This document shows, in pieces, positions 17,477 to 25,600 of a stretch of DNA of 64,000 nt (the first letter of the stretch is position 1; each line of letters starts with the position of its first letter). This DNA is from Pontibacter populi (lineage in GTDB: Bacteria > Bacteroidota > Bacteroidia > Cytophagales > Hymenobacteraceae): the NCBI RefSeq assembly GCF_019336435.1, contig NZ_JAHWXQ010000002.1, forward strand, positions 124,001 through 188,000. The letters are read 5' to 3'. Below the pieces are notes generated by a model. That model did not search any database. It saw only the letters and a program-made list of their open reading frames with translations, and had not been told where the DNA came from. A program made the position numbers and the translations under genes.

Positions 17477-18307
17477 ATGGATACAGATCAGGAAATAGAA
17501 GTTCAGTTAAAATCAAGCGCCGATTTTCAGCAGCCTTACCAGACACCATTTTACCAGATCCTGTTGTTTAAAGGGAAAGGTAGTTTTATAGTTGACTTTA
17601 CAGAGTACACATTTTCCGGCAACACCATTTTATTTCTTACGCCCTATCAGTGCTTTCAATGGAATAGCCCGGCAACTATAGAAATGGAATGCCTCCGGTT
17701 TCATGGGGACTTTTACTGCATTGAATACCATAAAAAAGAGGTGGCCTGCAACGGGCTGCTGTTTAATAATATCTATTTAGCCCCGCATATTACGATCAGC
17801 GATAGCATTTACAGCGAAATATCAGCTCTGCTCCTGAAAATCGAGGATGAAAAACAGGTTGGCAGTAATTTCTCTTCCGCTATCCTGAAAGCGTATCTGC
17901 AACTGATCCTGGCTTTATGCAGCAAAGAGAAAAGCATTTACCTGAACAATGGCGCCTTGAATGGCTCTTCTTTACCTGAGCTGGTTCATTTTCAGGAACT
18001 GCTGGAGCAAAATTTTATTCAGGAAAGAAGTCCTGCCTTTTACGCTTCTAAAACACACTTGACGCCGAATGCTTTCGGGAAGAACATCAAAAAGCAATTC
18101 GGGAAAACGCCAACCCAGCTCATACAGGAACGAGTAATTCTGGAAGCTAAAAAACTGCTGCACCTGACGCATAAATCAGTCAAAGAAATAGCAGCTGAAC
18201 TCAACTTTGAAGACGAATTTTATTTCAGCCGTTATTTCAAAAAGAGCGTTGGACTATCTCCACTACATTACCGGGAAGATGTGGGAATATCTATAGTGGC
18301 GAAATAA
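17477..18307 (+). CDS. AraC family transcriptional regulator
   Basis: 276 residues from the ATG at 17477 (an in-frame GTG at 17438 would add 13). The N-terminal 150 residues are a cupin-like sensing region with no recognisable ligand motif. The C-terminal AraC HTH pair runs from about 175 to 265, with the second helix-turn-helix in SVKEIAAELNFEDEFYFSRY and the family ending KKSVGLSPLHYRE. It lies 73 bp upstream of a DUF417 gene in the same direction, and it probably controls that gene, much as AraC-type RclR controls rclC in E. coli. The ligand is unknown. Confidence 0.85.
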   Translation: MDTDQEIEVQLKSSADFQQPYQTPFYQILLFKGKGSFIVDFTEYTFSGNTILFLTPYQCFQWNSPATIEMECLRFHGDFYCIEYHKKEVACNGLLFNNIYLAPHITISDSIYSEISALLLKIEDEKQVGSNFSSAILKAYLQLILALCSKEKSIYLNNGALNGSSLPELVHFQELLEQNFIQERSPAFYASKTHLTPNAFGKNIKKQFGKTPTQLIQERVILEAKKLLHLTHKSVKEIAAELNFEDEFYFSRYFKKSVGLSPLHYREDVGISIVAK

Positions 18308-18355
18308 TCTATGGATAAACCTTTTCTGTCCATTTCTACCACCTGTGCTATAGTC

Positions 18356-18363
18356 TAAGTTTG
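18356..18363 (+). promoter_or_regulatory. -7 box TAAGTTTG upstream of the DUF417 gene
   Basis: Matches the Bacteroidota -7 consensus TAnnTTTG and lies 18 bp before the DUF417 ATG. No exact TTG -33 element is seen at the usual distance, which would fit a promoter needing the AraC activator next door. Confidence 0.45.
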
Positions 18364-18380
18364 TAGTAAAAAAACTGCAA

Positions 18381-18983
18381 ATGGAAAAGCTCTTAAAGTT
18401 GCTGGTTGTAAATCAATCAAACTTCATACATTTCATCCGGATCTCCATCTTTATTGTAATGGCCTGGATTGGTGGTCTGAAAGCATTTCAGTACGAAGCT
18501 GATGGCATTGTTCCATTCGTAGCTAACAGCCCTTTCATGTCTTTCTTTTACAGCAAAGATGCGCCGGAGTACCAGGATTATAAAAACCCAGAAGGCAAAA
18601 CTGTACAGAAAAACGTGGACTGGCATAAAGCAAATAACACCTACATTTTCTCTTATGCGTTAGGTACGGTAATCATAGTGATAGGAACCTTAACACTACT
18701 TGGAATCTGGTTTTCTAAAATTGGGGTGCTCGGTGGCCTCTTAACCTTCGGCATGTCACTGGTAACGCTATCATTTCTAGTCACTACGCCCGAAGTGTAT
18801 GTGCCAAACCTTGTCGGCGATTTCCCGACACCACAATTCGGATTTCCTTACTTATCAGGTGCCGGGCGGTTGGTTTTGAAGGATATTATTATGATGGCAG
18901 CCGGACTTATAGTTGCGTCTGATTGTGCAGCAAGAATTTTAGCCAAACAGAAGAGTCCTGTTGAAGCGAGAGTTTTGGTATAG
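18381..18983 (+). CDS. DUF417 / YkgB-RclC-like membrane protein
   Basis: 200-residue inner-membrane protein with four hydrophobic segments (about 18-36, 90-112, 117-137, 165-185). Family cues are FIRISIFIVMAWIGGLKAF at the first helix, the EADGIVPFVANSPFMSFFY loop, and FPYLSGAGRLVLKDIIMM near the end. E. coli RclC of this family belongs to the reactive-chlorine resistance operon and is controlled by an AraC-type protein; the same pairing is seen here. No flavoprotein RclA is adjacent. A long perfect hairpin terminates the unit. Confidence 0.82.
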   Translation: MEKLLKLLVVNQSNFIHFIRISIFIVMAWIGGLKAFQYEADGIVPFVANSPFMSFFYSKDAPEYQDYKNPEGKTVQKNVDWHKANNTYIFSYALGTVIIVIGTLTLLGIWFSKIGVLGGLLTFGMSLVTLSFLVTTPEVYVPNLVGDFPTPQFGFPYLSGAGRLVLKDIIMMAAGLIVASDCAARILAKQKSPVEARVLV

Positions 18984-19050
18984 CGGTTGCAATTAAAGTA
19001 ACAGAGAAGGCAAAAGACTGCCCTTATAAGGGTTACTTTATTACTAGTAA

Positions 19051-19105
19051 TACAAACCAAAAGCCGGTAAACTATAGACTATAGTTTACCGGCTTTTGGT
19101 TTGTA
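19051..19105 (+). terminator. 26-bp perfect hairpin after the DUF417 gene
   Basis: Left arm 19051-19076 and right arm 19080-19105 are exact complements with a 3-nt centre (gac). The inner end of each arm is the iterated motif (aaactata / tatagttt), the outer end aaccaaaagccgg/ccggcttttggtt. Confidence 0.8.
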
Positions 19106-19174
19106 TATAGGTTTAGTTAAATTTAAATTTCATGCATTACATTCACTACCTGCAATAAACTTTTACTTTAGGAA

Positions 19175-20104
19175 ATGCGCTACCTAGAAACCTCTCTAAT
19201 TCTGTCTTTAATTCTCCTGGCTACAGTTACTTCTAATGCACAGGAAATAACCAGAAAGAGTACCAACAATTTAAATATTAGTGAGAAGTACTTTGTATTA
19301 AAAGCCGATAAACAAACCAAACATGGGCAATATCTCTCTTATTATAGTGATTACTTATTTGAAGACTATATAATTGAGTTTGGAGACTATGAAAACAATT
19401 TAAAAACAGGAAGATGGTTTTCTTTTTATCACAGAGATCCAAGCAACTTTCTGAAAGCAGCTGGTGAATATGTAGAAGGTAATAAGGAAGGCGCCTGGAG
19501 CTATTATTATATGGATGATTCCGTAACTCTTTTCACTTCTTTCGGAACACAAAAGACTACACGGATTATAAAACCCAAGAAGGCATCAGAAAGGTATCAA
19601 TTTGAAATATCTCCGGAGAAATACAAAATGTCTTCAGCCGGAAAGTACAGTGAGAATGCTAAAATAGGTATTTGGGAATATTATTCATTATCAGGCAAAC
19701 TAATGCATGTATATGACCATACTGCAAACAAGCTTCTTGAGAATAACCACAAACAGCCCGATTCGACAATGATATTTTTAGGCGGATTAGATCGTTTTTA
19801 TAACTATTACCGTTCTGCGCAACATGATACGAAACTACAGAAGCCAATTGACATAACAGAGCCCACACAGGCTATTTATGAAATTGGTGAAGATGGAAAT
19901 TACAAATTAGTTACTGGGTATGGAAATAAGGAGTTCTTGGAGCATGCAGACAAAATTATGCGAGCCGTTCCTCAGGAATGGATAAATCAGGATGGGGTAG
20001 CAAAAATGAATGTACAAATCACATACACAGCCAATTACCCGAAAAACGAAAAGAAAGCACCTTTTTATATCAACTTAAAGTTCGTTGAAATACGAAAGAA
20101 GTAA
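19175..20104 (+). CDS. Secreted protein with MORN-like repeats, unknown function
   Basis: 309 residues with a signal peptide (about 1-22, ending SNAQ). The body has recurring Gly-x-Trp/Tyr-x-Tyr units typical of MORN/YwqK-like antitoxin-fold repeats: KTGRWFSFYHRD near 74, KEGAWSYYYMDD near 103, KIGIWEYYSLSGK near 160. The C-terminal 70 residues (from about IMRAVPQEW) resemble the tail of TonB-like domains but lack a firm match. The gene is more AT-rich than its neighbours and has few TATAGTT motifs, which may point to separate origin. I would not assign a function. Confidence 0.65.
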   Translation: MRYLETSLILSLILLATVTSNAQEITRKSTNNLNISEKYFVLKADKQTKHGQYLSYYSDYLFEDYIIEFGDYENNLKTGRWFSFYHRDPSNFLKAAGEYVEGNKEGAWSYYYMDDSVTLFTSFGTQKTTRIIKPKKASERYQFEISPEKYKMSSAGKYSENAKIGIWEYYSLSGKLMHVYDHTANKLLENNHKQPDSTMIFLGGLDRFYNYYRSAQHDTKLQKPIDITEPTQAIYEIGEDGNYKLVTGYGNKEFLEHADKIMRAVPQEWINQDGVAKMNVQITYTANYPKNEKKAPFYINLKFVEIRKK

Positions 20105-20147
20105 ATTCCGCTATCTGCAAGATTTATGAATTAAGATTATTTAAGCG

Positions 20148-20633
20148 CTAACTCGAATGATCAGCTATAATTTTCCAGCCATTTGCAAAGCGCTGAAAGA
20201 TAACCGAAAAATGGCCTTCTAAATTACCTTTGGCGGCTTCGCGTTGCAGGTGCCACTTGCCTACTACCAGTATATTATCTGCAGAAAGAGGGCGTACTTC
20301 CTTCAGGTCAAAAGTAAGCTTGCCCATTGCTGAAACATCCGGGTAGCCGCGTTTATAGTTGTCCAGCGTTTGTTGCCAGCCATAGGTCAAGCCGCTCTTG
20401 CCAACAAATAGTAACGAATCCGATTTCCAGTAGCCCTGCATATAGCCTTCCAGGTCACCGGCACTCCAATTCCCGGCTTGTTCGGCTAATACCTGTTTTA
20501 CCTGCGCAATGGCTTGTTCTAGAACTATAGTTTGCTGCTGCGTTTCAGCAACTGGTTTTGCAGGCTGGCAACCTGCAACTATAAGTTGTAAACCAACTAC
20601 AGTTAGTACTAAAAGGCTATTTTGTTTCTTCAT
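20148..20633 (-). CDS. DUF4440/SnoaL-like (NTF2-fold) lipoprotein
   Basis: 161 residues from the ATG at 20633. Lipoprotein signal peptide with lipobox IVAGC (Cys near 22). The body is an NTF2-like cone: AGNWSAGDLEGYMQGYWKSDSLLFVG near 52-78, then GWQQTLDNYKRGYP and the C-terminal HFSVIFQRFANGWKIIADHSS. This family (PF14534) usually has no known reaction. Its start overlaps the end of mtgA by 17 bp, so the two are translationally coupled or at least cotranscribed; an upstream in-frame start at 20669 would bury the signal peptide. Confidence 0.78.
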   Translation of the reverse strand: MKKQNSLLVLTVVGLQLIVAGCQPAKPVAETQQQTIVLEQAIAQVKQVLAEQAGNWSAGDLEGYMQGYWKSDSLLFVGKSGLTYGWQQTLDNYKRGYPDVSAMGKLTFDLKEVRPLSADNILVVGKWHLQREAAKGNLEGHFSVIFQRFANGWKIIADHSS

Positions 20634-21354
20634 ATCCCGGAAGTATAGTTTTGATATATGTAGTACCACCTAACCGGCCCATAGCACGGGCAATTCGACC
20701 ACGTTTTCGCAACACAAAGCCGCTCGGGTTTTTAGCACTGTATTTTATGGGGTTAGGCAATACCGCGGCCAGCAATGCTGCCTGTTGGCGGCCAATGTCT
20801 TTGGCGGATTTTTTAAAATATAGTTGGCTGGCAGCTTCTACTCCAAACACACCATCGCCCATTTCGGCAATGTTCAGGTACACTTCCATAATCCTTTCTT
20901 TGCCCCAGATCAGCTCAATTAAAACTGTAAAGTAAGCTTCCACGGCTTTACGAAGATAGCTGCGCCCGTGCCACAGAAAAACGTTTTTGGCTACCTGCTG
21001 GCTAATTGTACTCCCCCCACGTATGTTGCCGCCCTTCTGGTTGCGCTTAAAGGCATCCATAATAGCATCCATATCAAAACCGCTGTGTTGCAGAAACAAC
21101 TGGTCTTCGGAAGCAACAACAGCAAGCGGTAACTGGTCAGACATCTCATCCAGCGAAACGGAGGTTTGCTTTATAGTTGGCTCGTTCTTGTCTGCCTTTC
21201 CGGCTTCGGCGCGGCGCTTAACCATGTGCAGCGTAGCAGGCGGGTCCACCCACTTATACAACAAAACCCAGGCAACACTCAGCAAAAAAAGGCTAAGTAC
21301 CAACTTCACAAACAACAACTTTAGCTGGCGCAGGCCAATACGCTTTTTACTCAT
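20617..21354 (-). CDS. mtgA: Monofunctional peptidoglycan glycosyltransferase
   Basis: Polymerises lipid II into glycan strands at the inner membrane. 245 residues; one N-terminal transmembrane anchor (about 12-33). GT51 motifs are all present: motif 1 with catalytic Glu, LAVVASEDQLFLQHSGFD (E83), motif 2 GGSTISQQVAKNVFLW near 116, motif 3 RSYLRKAVEAYFTVLIE near 135, motif 4 KERIMEVYLNIAEMG near 154. It lacks a transpeptidase domain, as expected for MtgA. A lipoprotein gene overlaps its 3' end. Confidence 0.92.
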   Translation of the reverse strand: MSKKRIGLRQLKLLFVKLVLSLFLLSVAWVLLYKWVDPPATLHMVKRRAEAGKADKNEPTIKQTSVSLDEMSDQLPLAVVASEDQLFLQHSGFDMDAIMDAFKRNQKGGNIRGGSTISQQVAKNVFLWHGRSYLRKAVEAYFTVLIELIWGKERIMEVYLNIAEMGDGVFGVEAASQLYFKKSAKDIGRQQAALLAAVLPNPIKYSAKNPSGFVLRKRGRIARAMGRLGGTTYIKTILPGYEETK

Positions 21355-21377
21355 ACAAGTACTTCCGGTTAAGGGCG

Positions 21378-21385
21378 CAAAGGTA
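21378..21385 (-). promoter_or_regulatory. -7 box TACCTTTG upstream of mtgA
   Basis: Read on the minus strand the site is TACCTTTG, an exact TAnnTTTG match, 24 bp before the mtgA ATG. A TTG at 21411-21413 (minus strand) lies slightly further away than the usual -33 spacing. Confidence 0.45.
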
Positions 21386-21509
21386 TAGTTTTCAGCGCAT
21401 TTTTTTCAGCCAATTTTTGCACTGTATTTAACTGATTTATAGTTGCCGTACGTATGTTTTAATTTAAACGTGCTTAAGTTCTTTCGATAAAACAGATCAG
21501 CCGCTAATT

Positions 21510-22145
21510 ATGTCAGAATACTTGCCCTTATTCCCGCTGAATATTGTAGTATACCCCGGCGAAAAGCTGAACCTGCACATTTTCGAGCCGAGGTACAAAC
21601 AACTTGTCCTAGACTGTATCATGAACGAAAAGAACTTCGGTATCCCGACTTATATTCAAAATGGCGTAGGGCAATATGGCACTGAAGTAGAAATACTGGG
21701 GATAGAGAAGAAATACGAAAACGGAGAAATGGATATCCGCAGTAAAGGTATCCGGGTATTTAAAGTTATTAAATTTGAGCGTACGGCGCCGGGCAGGTTG
21801 TATGCCGGAGGCAAGGTAGAAGAGGTAGTTTACAAGAACGATGAGGATATCATTACCAAAACTAAGATAAGAGCATGTATGCAGCAACTATACGATGCGC
21901 TTGGTCTCAAAAGCCTTTCGTTAGACCTTAAAGAGGATTTTACAAGCTTCGAAATTGCACACCAACTGGGTTTGAATCTGGAACAGGAATATGCCTTGCT
22001 GCAAATGCAACGCGAAAGCGACCGGCAGGAGGCTATCTTGCAACACCTGGAAAACATACTTCCGATAGTTTTGGAAACCGAACGCCTGAAAGAACGCGTA
22101 AAGCTTAACGGCCATTTTAAATCGCTCACGCCACCCGAGTTTTAA
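21510..22145 (+). CDS. Lon N-terminal (LON substrate-binding) domain protein
   Basis: 211 residues made almost only of the Lon N-terminal domain (PF02190), without AAA or protease parts. The opening LPLFPLNIVVYPGEKLNLHIFEPRY (residues 5-29) is the family signature; the C-terminal third is helical and ends LNGHFKSLTPPEF. Stand-alone versions are widespread; they may bind misfolded proteins, but no reaction is known. ATG at 21510; no clear ribosome-binding site, as expected for this phylum. Confidence 0.85.
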   Translation: MSEYLPLFPLNIVVYPGEKLNLHIFEPRYKQLVLDCIMNEKNFGIPTYIQNGVGQYGTEVEILGIEKKYENGEMDIRSKGIRVFKVIKFERTAPGRLYAGGKVEEVVYKNDEDIITKTKIRACMQQLYDALGLKSLSLDLKEDFTSFEIAHQLGLNLEQEYALLQMQRESDRQEAILQHLENILPIVLETERLKERVKLNGHFKSLTPPEF

Positions 22146-22177
22146 GAATGGATAATCAGTAATGATTAATTATTCAC

Positions 22178-22225
22178 TTTCTAACTTCAAAACTTTCTAA
22201 CTTACCTAACTCCTAAACTTTATAA
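22178..22225. repeat. Octamer tract directly before a start codon
   Basis: Units TTTCTAAC, TTCAAAAC, TTTCTAAC, a 9-nt TTACCTAAC, TCCTAAAC and TTTATAA run right up to the ATG at 22226. Same AAC-phased 8-nt pattern as at 3851-3938. Confidence 0.7.
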
Positions 22226-23449
22226 ATGCTGCTTTACTTCCTGATCATAATACCAACCCTTTTTGCAATATTTCTGCTATTCAGTTACTGGCAGGAATGG
22301 AAGTATCGCCGCAAACCATACTATAAACTGGCAGACGTTGGCTGGAGAAAAACTTCACTCCCACCTGATGCTGAAAAAAGCTATTCGCTGGCTATGCTTG
22401 GAGATATAGGCGCTGTGGCCACTGATGGGTCAGACCCGGTATTAAAGATCTTTGAACGATGGCAGCAGGCTAATGCAGCAGCATGTACGGCCGTATTCCT
22501 GGGAGATAACCTATACCCTGTTGGTCTGCCGCCTGAGGGCCACCGCCACCGAGCCATGGCTGAAAACAGGCTGAAAACTATACTACAGCAATTACAGCAC
22601 TATAAAACGCAGCCCATTTTCCTGAGCGGCAACCACGACTGGAACAAAGGACGTCCGGATGGCTACCAATACATGCTGCGCCAGCAAGCTTACATAACAG
22701 AAGCTTTACAGAATAAGGACACATACCTGCCGCAAAATGGCTGTCCGGGGCCTGTAGCCCTGCAACTGGCGGATGGCTTACTGCTGGTAGTGATTAATAC
22801 GCAATGGTGGGTGCAGCGCGGCGAAAAACCGTTAGGCAGCAACTATAGTTGCCCCTATTCTGACATCGAAGAATTCTATATTGCGCTCAACAATTTACTC
22901 CGCAGGAACAGGCATCAGCAGATTATAGTTGCTGCTCATCACCCGTTATACAGCAATGCCCTACATGGTGGCAAATTTACTATAAAACAGCACCTGTTTC
23001 CGCTTACTGCTGCTCATAAACGCTTCCTGATACCGTTACCTATACTTGGGTCACTGTACCCATTCTACCGTAAGTATTTTGGCGCTTCAGAAGACATGTC
23101 GCATAAAAAGTACAAGCGCATGCGCAAAAGGCTGCTACAGATATTTAACCGATACCAGAATATTATCTACGTAGCCGGCCACGACCATAACCTACAGCAT
23201 TTTGAGAAGCGTGGTAACCATTACCTGGTCAGTGGCTCAGGTAGCAAAACATCGTTCGTAAAAAAAGGGGGTAATGCAACATTTACCCTGGAGCAGCACG
23301 GCTTTGTAGTACTGAATTATTACCAGAACAGGGAAGTCTGGCTCGAAGTGCACGTAGCCCCTGTTACTGCTACAGATAATACTACCGACCTGGTTGTATT
23401 CCGTAAAAAGCTGGAAAGTATAGTTGTGCCGCAACAACAGCCGGTATAA
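22226..23449 (+). CDS. Membrane-anchored metallophosphoesterase
   Basis: 407 residues with an N-terminal hydrophobic anchor (about 2-21) followed by a calcineurin-like phosphoesterase domain. Metal-binding motifs in order: AMLGDIGAV near 58, FLGDNLYPVG near 91 (GDN), LSGNHDWNKG near 131 (GNHD), IVAAHHPLYSNALHGG near 234, and YVAGHDHNLQHF near 315 (GHDH). Related purple-acid-like proteins hydrolyse phosphomonoesters or diesters; the substrate is not indicated by context. The stop is 4 bp from the end of the convergent lipid kinase gene. Confidence 0.87.
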   Translation: MLLYFLIIIPTLFAIFLLFSYWQEWKYRRKPYYKLADVGWRKTSLPPDAEKSYSLAMLGDIGAVATDGSDPVLKIFERWQQANAAACTAVFLGDNLYPVGLPPEGHRHRAMAENRLKTILQQLQHYKTQPIFLSGNHDWNKGRPDGYQYMLRQQAYITEALQNKDTYLPQNGCPGPVALQLADGLLLVVINTQWWVQRGEKPLGSNYSCPYSDIEEFYIALNNLLRRNRHQQIIVAAHHPLYSNALHGGKFTIKQHLFPLTAAHKRFLIPLPILGSLYPFYRKYFGASEDMSHKKYKRMRKRLLQIFNRYQNIIYVAGHDHNLQHFEKRGNHYLVSGSGSKTSFVKKGGNATFTLEQHGFVVLNYYQNREVWLEVHVAPVTATDNTTDLVVFRKKLESIVVPQQQPV

Positions 23450-23452
23450 CCA

Positions 23453-24358
23453 CTACGCAGATTCAGGAACCGGAAGAATTACTTTCAGGCTCTTTGGTTT
23501 TATAGTTACTCTAACCTCTTCGCCAAAGTTTACCGGCTCCCCATCAATATGCATTACTTCATGATTGGTGTTATGGATCACGGCTTTTCTACAGCTCAGT
23601 TTACGGGTATAAACAGATTCGTCAATGCTGTTCGTGTATAATTTGTAGAGTATGCCCAGGGCAGCCGCTTTCGGGAAGCGCTCGATCAGGCAAATCTCAA
23701 ACCGCCCATCGTTTAAAATACCTGTGGGGTTAATGTTGGCATTGCTTCCGAAAGCATTTGCATTAGCTATAGTTACCATAAAAGCCTCCCCTTCAAAACG
23801 CTCATTGTCTGTTTCAATGGTGTAAAATTTGGGCTCATAACTCAGGAATTCCTGCATCGCAATCCAGGCATAAGCCCCAGGGCCACGCGTTTCTCCATCG
23901 CTGAAACGTTTTACAACCAACGCATTAAATCCCAGATCAGATAAATGAATGGAAGGCTGTCCGTTAATATCCAGGGTATCGATGTTTCGGATAACATGAC
24001 GGTGAATCAGCTCCAGCGCTTCTTCCGTATCCTGCGGTATGTTCAGGTCTTTGGACAGGCCATTGCCTGAACCGAGTGGAATAATGCCCAGCGGTGTGTT
24101 CGTACCGATCAACAGGGCTCCTACATGGCTTACAGTCCCATCGCCTCCAACTGCAAATACAGCGTCGGGTTTGTTCTTTTCGATCAGGCTTTTAATTGCT
24201 TCGTCGTCCTTATCTCCCGTTGTTTTATAGAAAGTGTAGTTAATCCCGTGCTCCTCACAAATCACCGTTATCTCTTCTTCCAGGTCGGTTTTGTCTATAT
24301 CGCCGGCAATAGGGTTTATGACAAAAAGGAGCTTTCCGGGTACTTCGTTTTCCTGCAT
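23453..24358 (-). CDS. Diacylglycerol/lipid kinase family protein (YegS/DgkB type)
   Basis: Soluble lipid kinase using ATP to phosphorylate diacylglycerol or a related lipid. 301 residues. Motifs: NPIAGDIDKTD near 15 (nucleotide binding), AVGGDGTVSHVGALLIG near 70 (GGDGT), and IPLGSGNGLSKDLNIP near 97 (GTxN-like, here GSGNG). The C-terminal beta-sandwich has the usual IDGEPV motif (MHIDGEPVNFGEEV) near 270. ATG at 24358. Exact lipid substrate not known. Confidence 0.87.
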   Translation of the reverse strand: MQENEVPGKLLFVINPIAGDIDKTDLEEEITVICEEHGINYTFYKTTGDKDDEAIKSLIEKNKPDAVFAVGGDGTVSHVGALLIGTNTPLGIIPLGSGNGLSKDLNIPQDTEEALELIHRHVIRNIDTLDINGQPSIHLSDLGFNALVVKRFSDGETRGPGAYAWIAMQEFLSYEPKFYTIETDNERFEGEAFMVTIANANAFGSNANINPTGILNDGRFEICLIERFPKAAALGILYKLYTNSIDESVYTRKLSCRKAVIHNTNHEVMHIDGEPVNFGEEVRVTIKPKSLKVILPVPESA

Positions 24359-24421
24359 AGAGCTAGCAATTGTTATTTTGCAATACCAATAATACGGTTT
24401 ATAGTTAATTTAGTGAAGCAC

Positions 24422-24456
24422 AAAAAAAACTAACCCGCAAACAGGTTAGCTTTTTC
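24422..24456 (-). terminator. Terminator after the Ser/Gly-rich small gene
   Basis: On the minus strand CTAACC-tgtttgcg-GGTTAG is followed by eight T. It ends the gene at 24490-24717; an A/T-run on the other side would also let it work in reverse. Confidence 0.65.
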
Positions 24457-24489
24457 TGTAGGGCATGTTACAGCCCTCATTGGCAAAAC

Positions 24490-24717
24490 TTATCTTCCAG
24501 ACTTTGATCCTGAAGATCCTGAACCGGAAGAACCAGATCCTGAAGATCCAGAAGAACCGGATGATCCTGATTTAGAGGATGAGCCTGAAGTAGAAGATCC
24601 TGATGCGCCGCCTGAGCTTTTTGAAGTGGTAGACTTGTTTGCACCAGTTTTAGATGAACTTGACGAAGAAGATCCAGACTTAGAAGATCCCTTCGAGTTG
24701 TCGTTTTTAGTAGCCAT
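24490..24717 (-). CDS. Low-complexity Ser/Gly/Lys-rich small protein
   Basis: 75 residues, about half Ser, with Gly, Lys and Thr making most of the rest, and no Cys, Trp, Phe or Tyr. The second half is built from GSSG and SGSG units and ends GSKSGR. It lacks a signal peptide. The gene is followed by a terminator and preceded by a 600-bp spacer, so it looks like its own transcription unit. It is probably disordered; basic Ser/Gly tails of this kind can bind nucleic acid, but no function is known. Confidence 0.6.
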   Translation of the reverse strand: MATKNDNSKGSSKSGSSSSSSSKTGANKSTTSKSSGGASGSSTSGSSSKSGSSGSSGSSGSGSSGSGSSGSKSGR

Positions 24718-25312
24718 TGTAATTTTAGCTTTCAGTTTAAGTTTGTTTTTGTAGCAGTTATTCCCATGGTTTGAGCCATGTAGCGAGAGTTAAAATGCAG
24801 AAATCTGCAATACATATATACAGCATGTTTTATGTAAGGTTGTACTTACAGCCAATTTCTTACTGTTTTTTATGGAGATATGCCAGCTAACAAGCCCAAA
24901 GGACCTCTTACTATATCGCCTCCAGTCTAAGTTGGCCCTGTAATTCAAGCGTAAAATCCGGATCCACACGCATGCCGCCGTGCCGTTCCCTACCGGAAAA
25001 ATCGTTTTACTATATGTTACATCTATTCGAATCCCTCGATACTGTCGAGCTACGTTCGCTATTTATAAATCTAATTTCTTCTGACTGGTATTCGGTTCAA
25101 AATCCTATCTACTAAACGGTCATAGACCTAGGGTTATAGGCATAACTTTCTGTGAAATGCTTATTCGTAAGGTTGAAATTTGTTCAAAAACAGCTGTTAT
25201 AGTTGGATAATCCTATTTTCAGGAAAAACTGCTATACTTAATTATAGAGTTATCGTATTACCATTTACAAAAGCAGCTACTGAAGCTGCTTACAGACTAA
25301 AAAAAGAATGTT
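24718..25312. other. Long spacer, nothing identified
   Basis: 595 bp between divergent small genes. It is AT-rich with a more GC-rich middle (24930-25060) that contains short inverted words such as CTCGATACTGTCGAG near 25037 and TTCGAATCCC near 25028, which recalls a tRNA T-arm but has no acceptor or anticodon arm. A hairpin AAGCAGC-tactgaa-GCTGCTT lies at 25270-25290, close to the next gene's start. An unknown small RNA cannot be ruled out. Confidence 0.4.
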
Positions 25313-25510
25313 ATGAATATGAAAAGGACGTTTGGTGCCTTGTTAACTATATTAGGTATCATAGGCATCATTTGGGGAGCATACGCTTTCCTGATGGGTG
25401 GTGATGGTGTGGCAGTGGGCAAATTTTCTGCTGCTGTTCCGTTCGTTATCGGCTTGATCTTCTTCTTTTCAGGAATCAGCCTTGTGAAAACCACTAAAGA
25501 CCAGACCTAG
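25313..25510 (+). CDS. Small two-helix membrane protein
   Basis: 65 residues with two hydrophobic helices (about 7-27 and 41-58) joined by MGGDGVAVGKFSAA. Start ATG at 25313; MKRTF at 25319 is an equally good start. No family is recognised. It has its own strong terminator, so it is likely an independent unit. Confidence 0.65.
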   Translation: MNMKRTFGALLTILGIIGIIWGAYAFLMGGDGVAVGKFSAAVPFVIGLIFFFSGISLVKTTKDQT

Positions 25511-25521
25511 GTGTAACTTAC

Positions 25522-25570
25522 TACAAAAAGAAAAGCCCCTGCTTTACTGGCAGGGGCTTTTCTTTTTGTA
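25522..25570. terminator. Bidirectional terminator, 21-bp perfect stem
   Basis: Arms 25522-25542 and 25550-25570 are exact complements (tacaaaaagaaaagcccctgc) with a 7-nt loop; T-rich on both strands and placed between convergent genes. Confidence 0.85.
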
Positions 25571-25600
25571 AACTATAGATAGCCGTAACTTTCTATAACA

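Noticed and set aside
25020..25060. tRNA-like word TTCGAATCCC
   Set aside because: No acceptor stem, D-arm, anticodon arm or CCA could be fitted around it.
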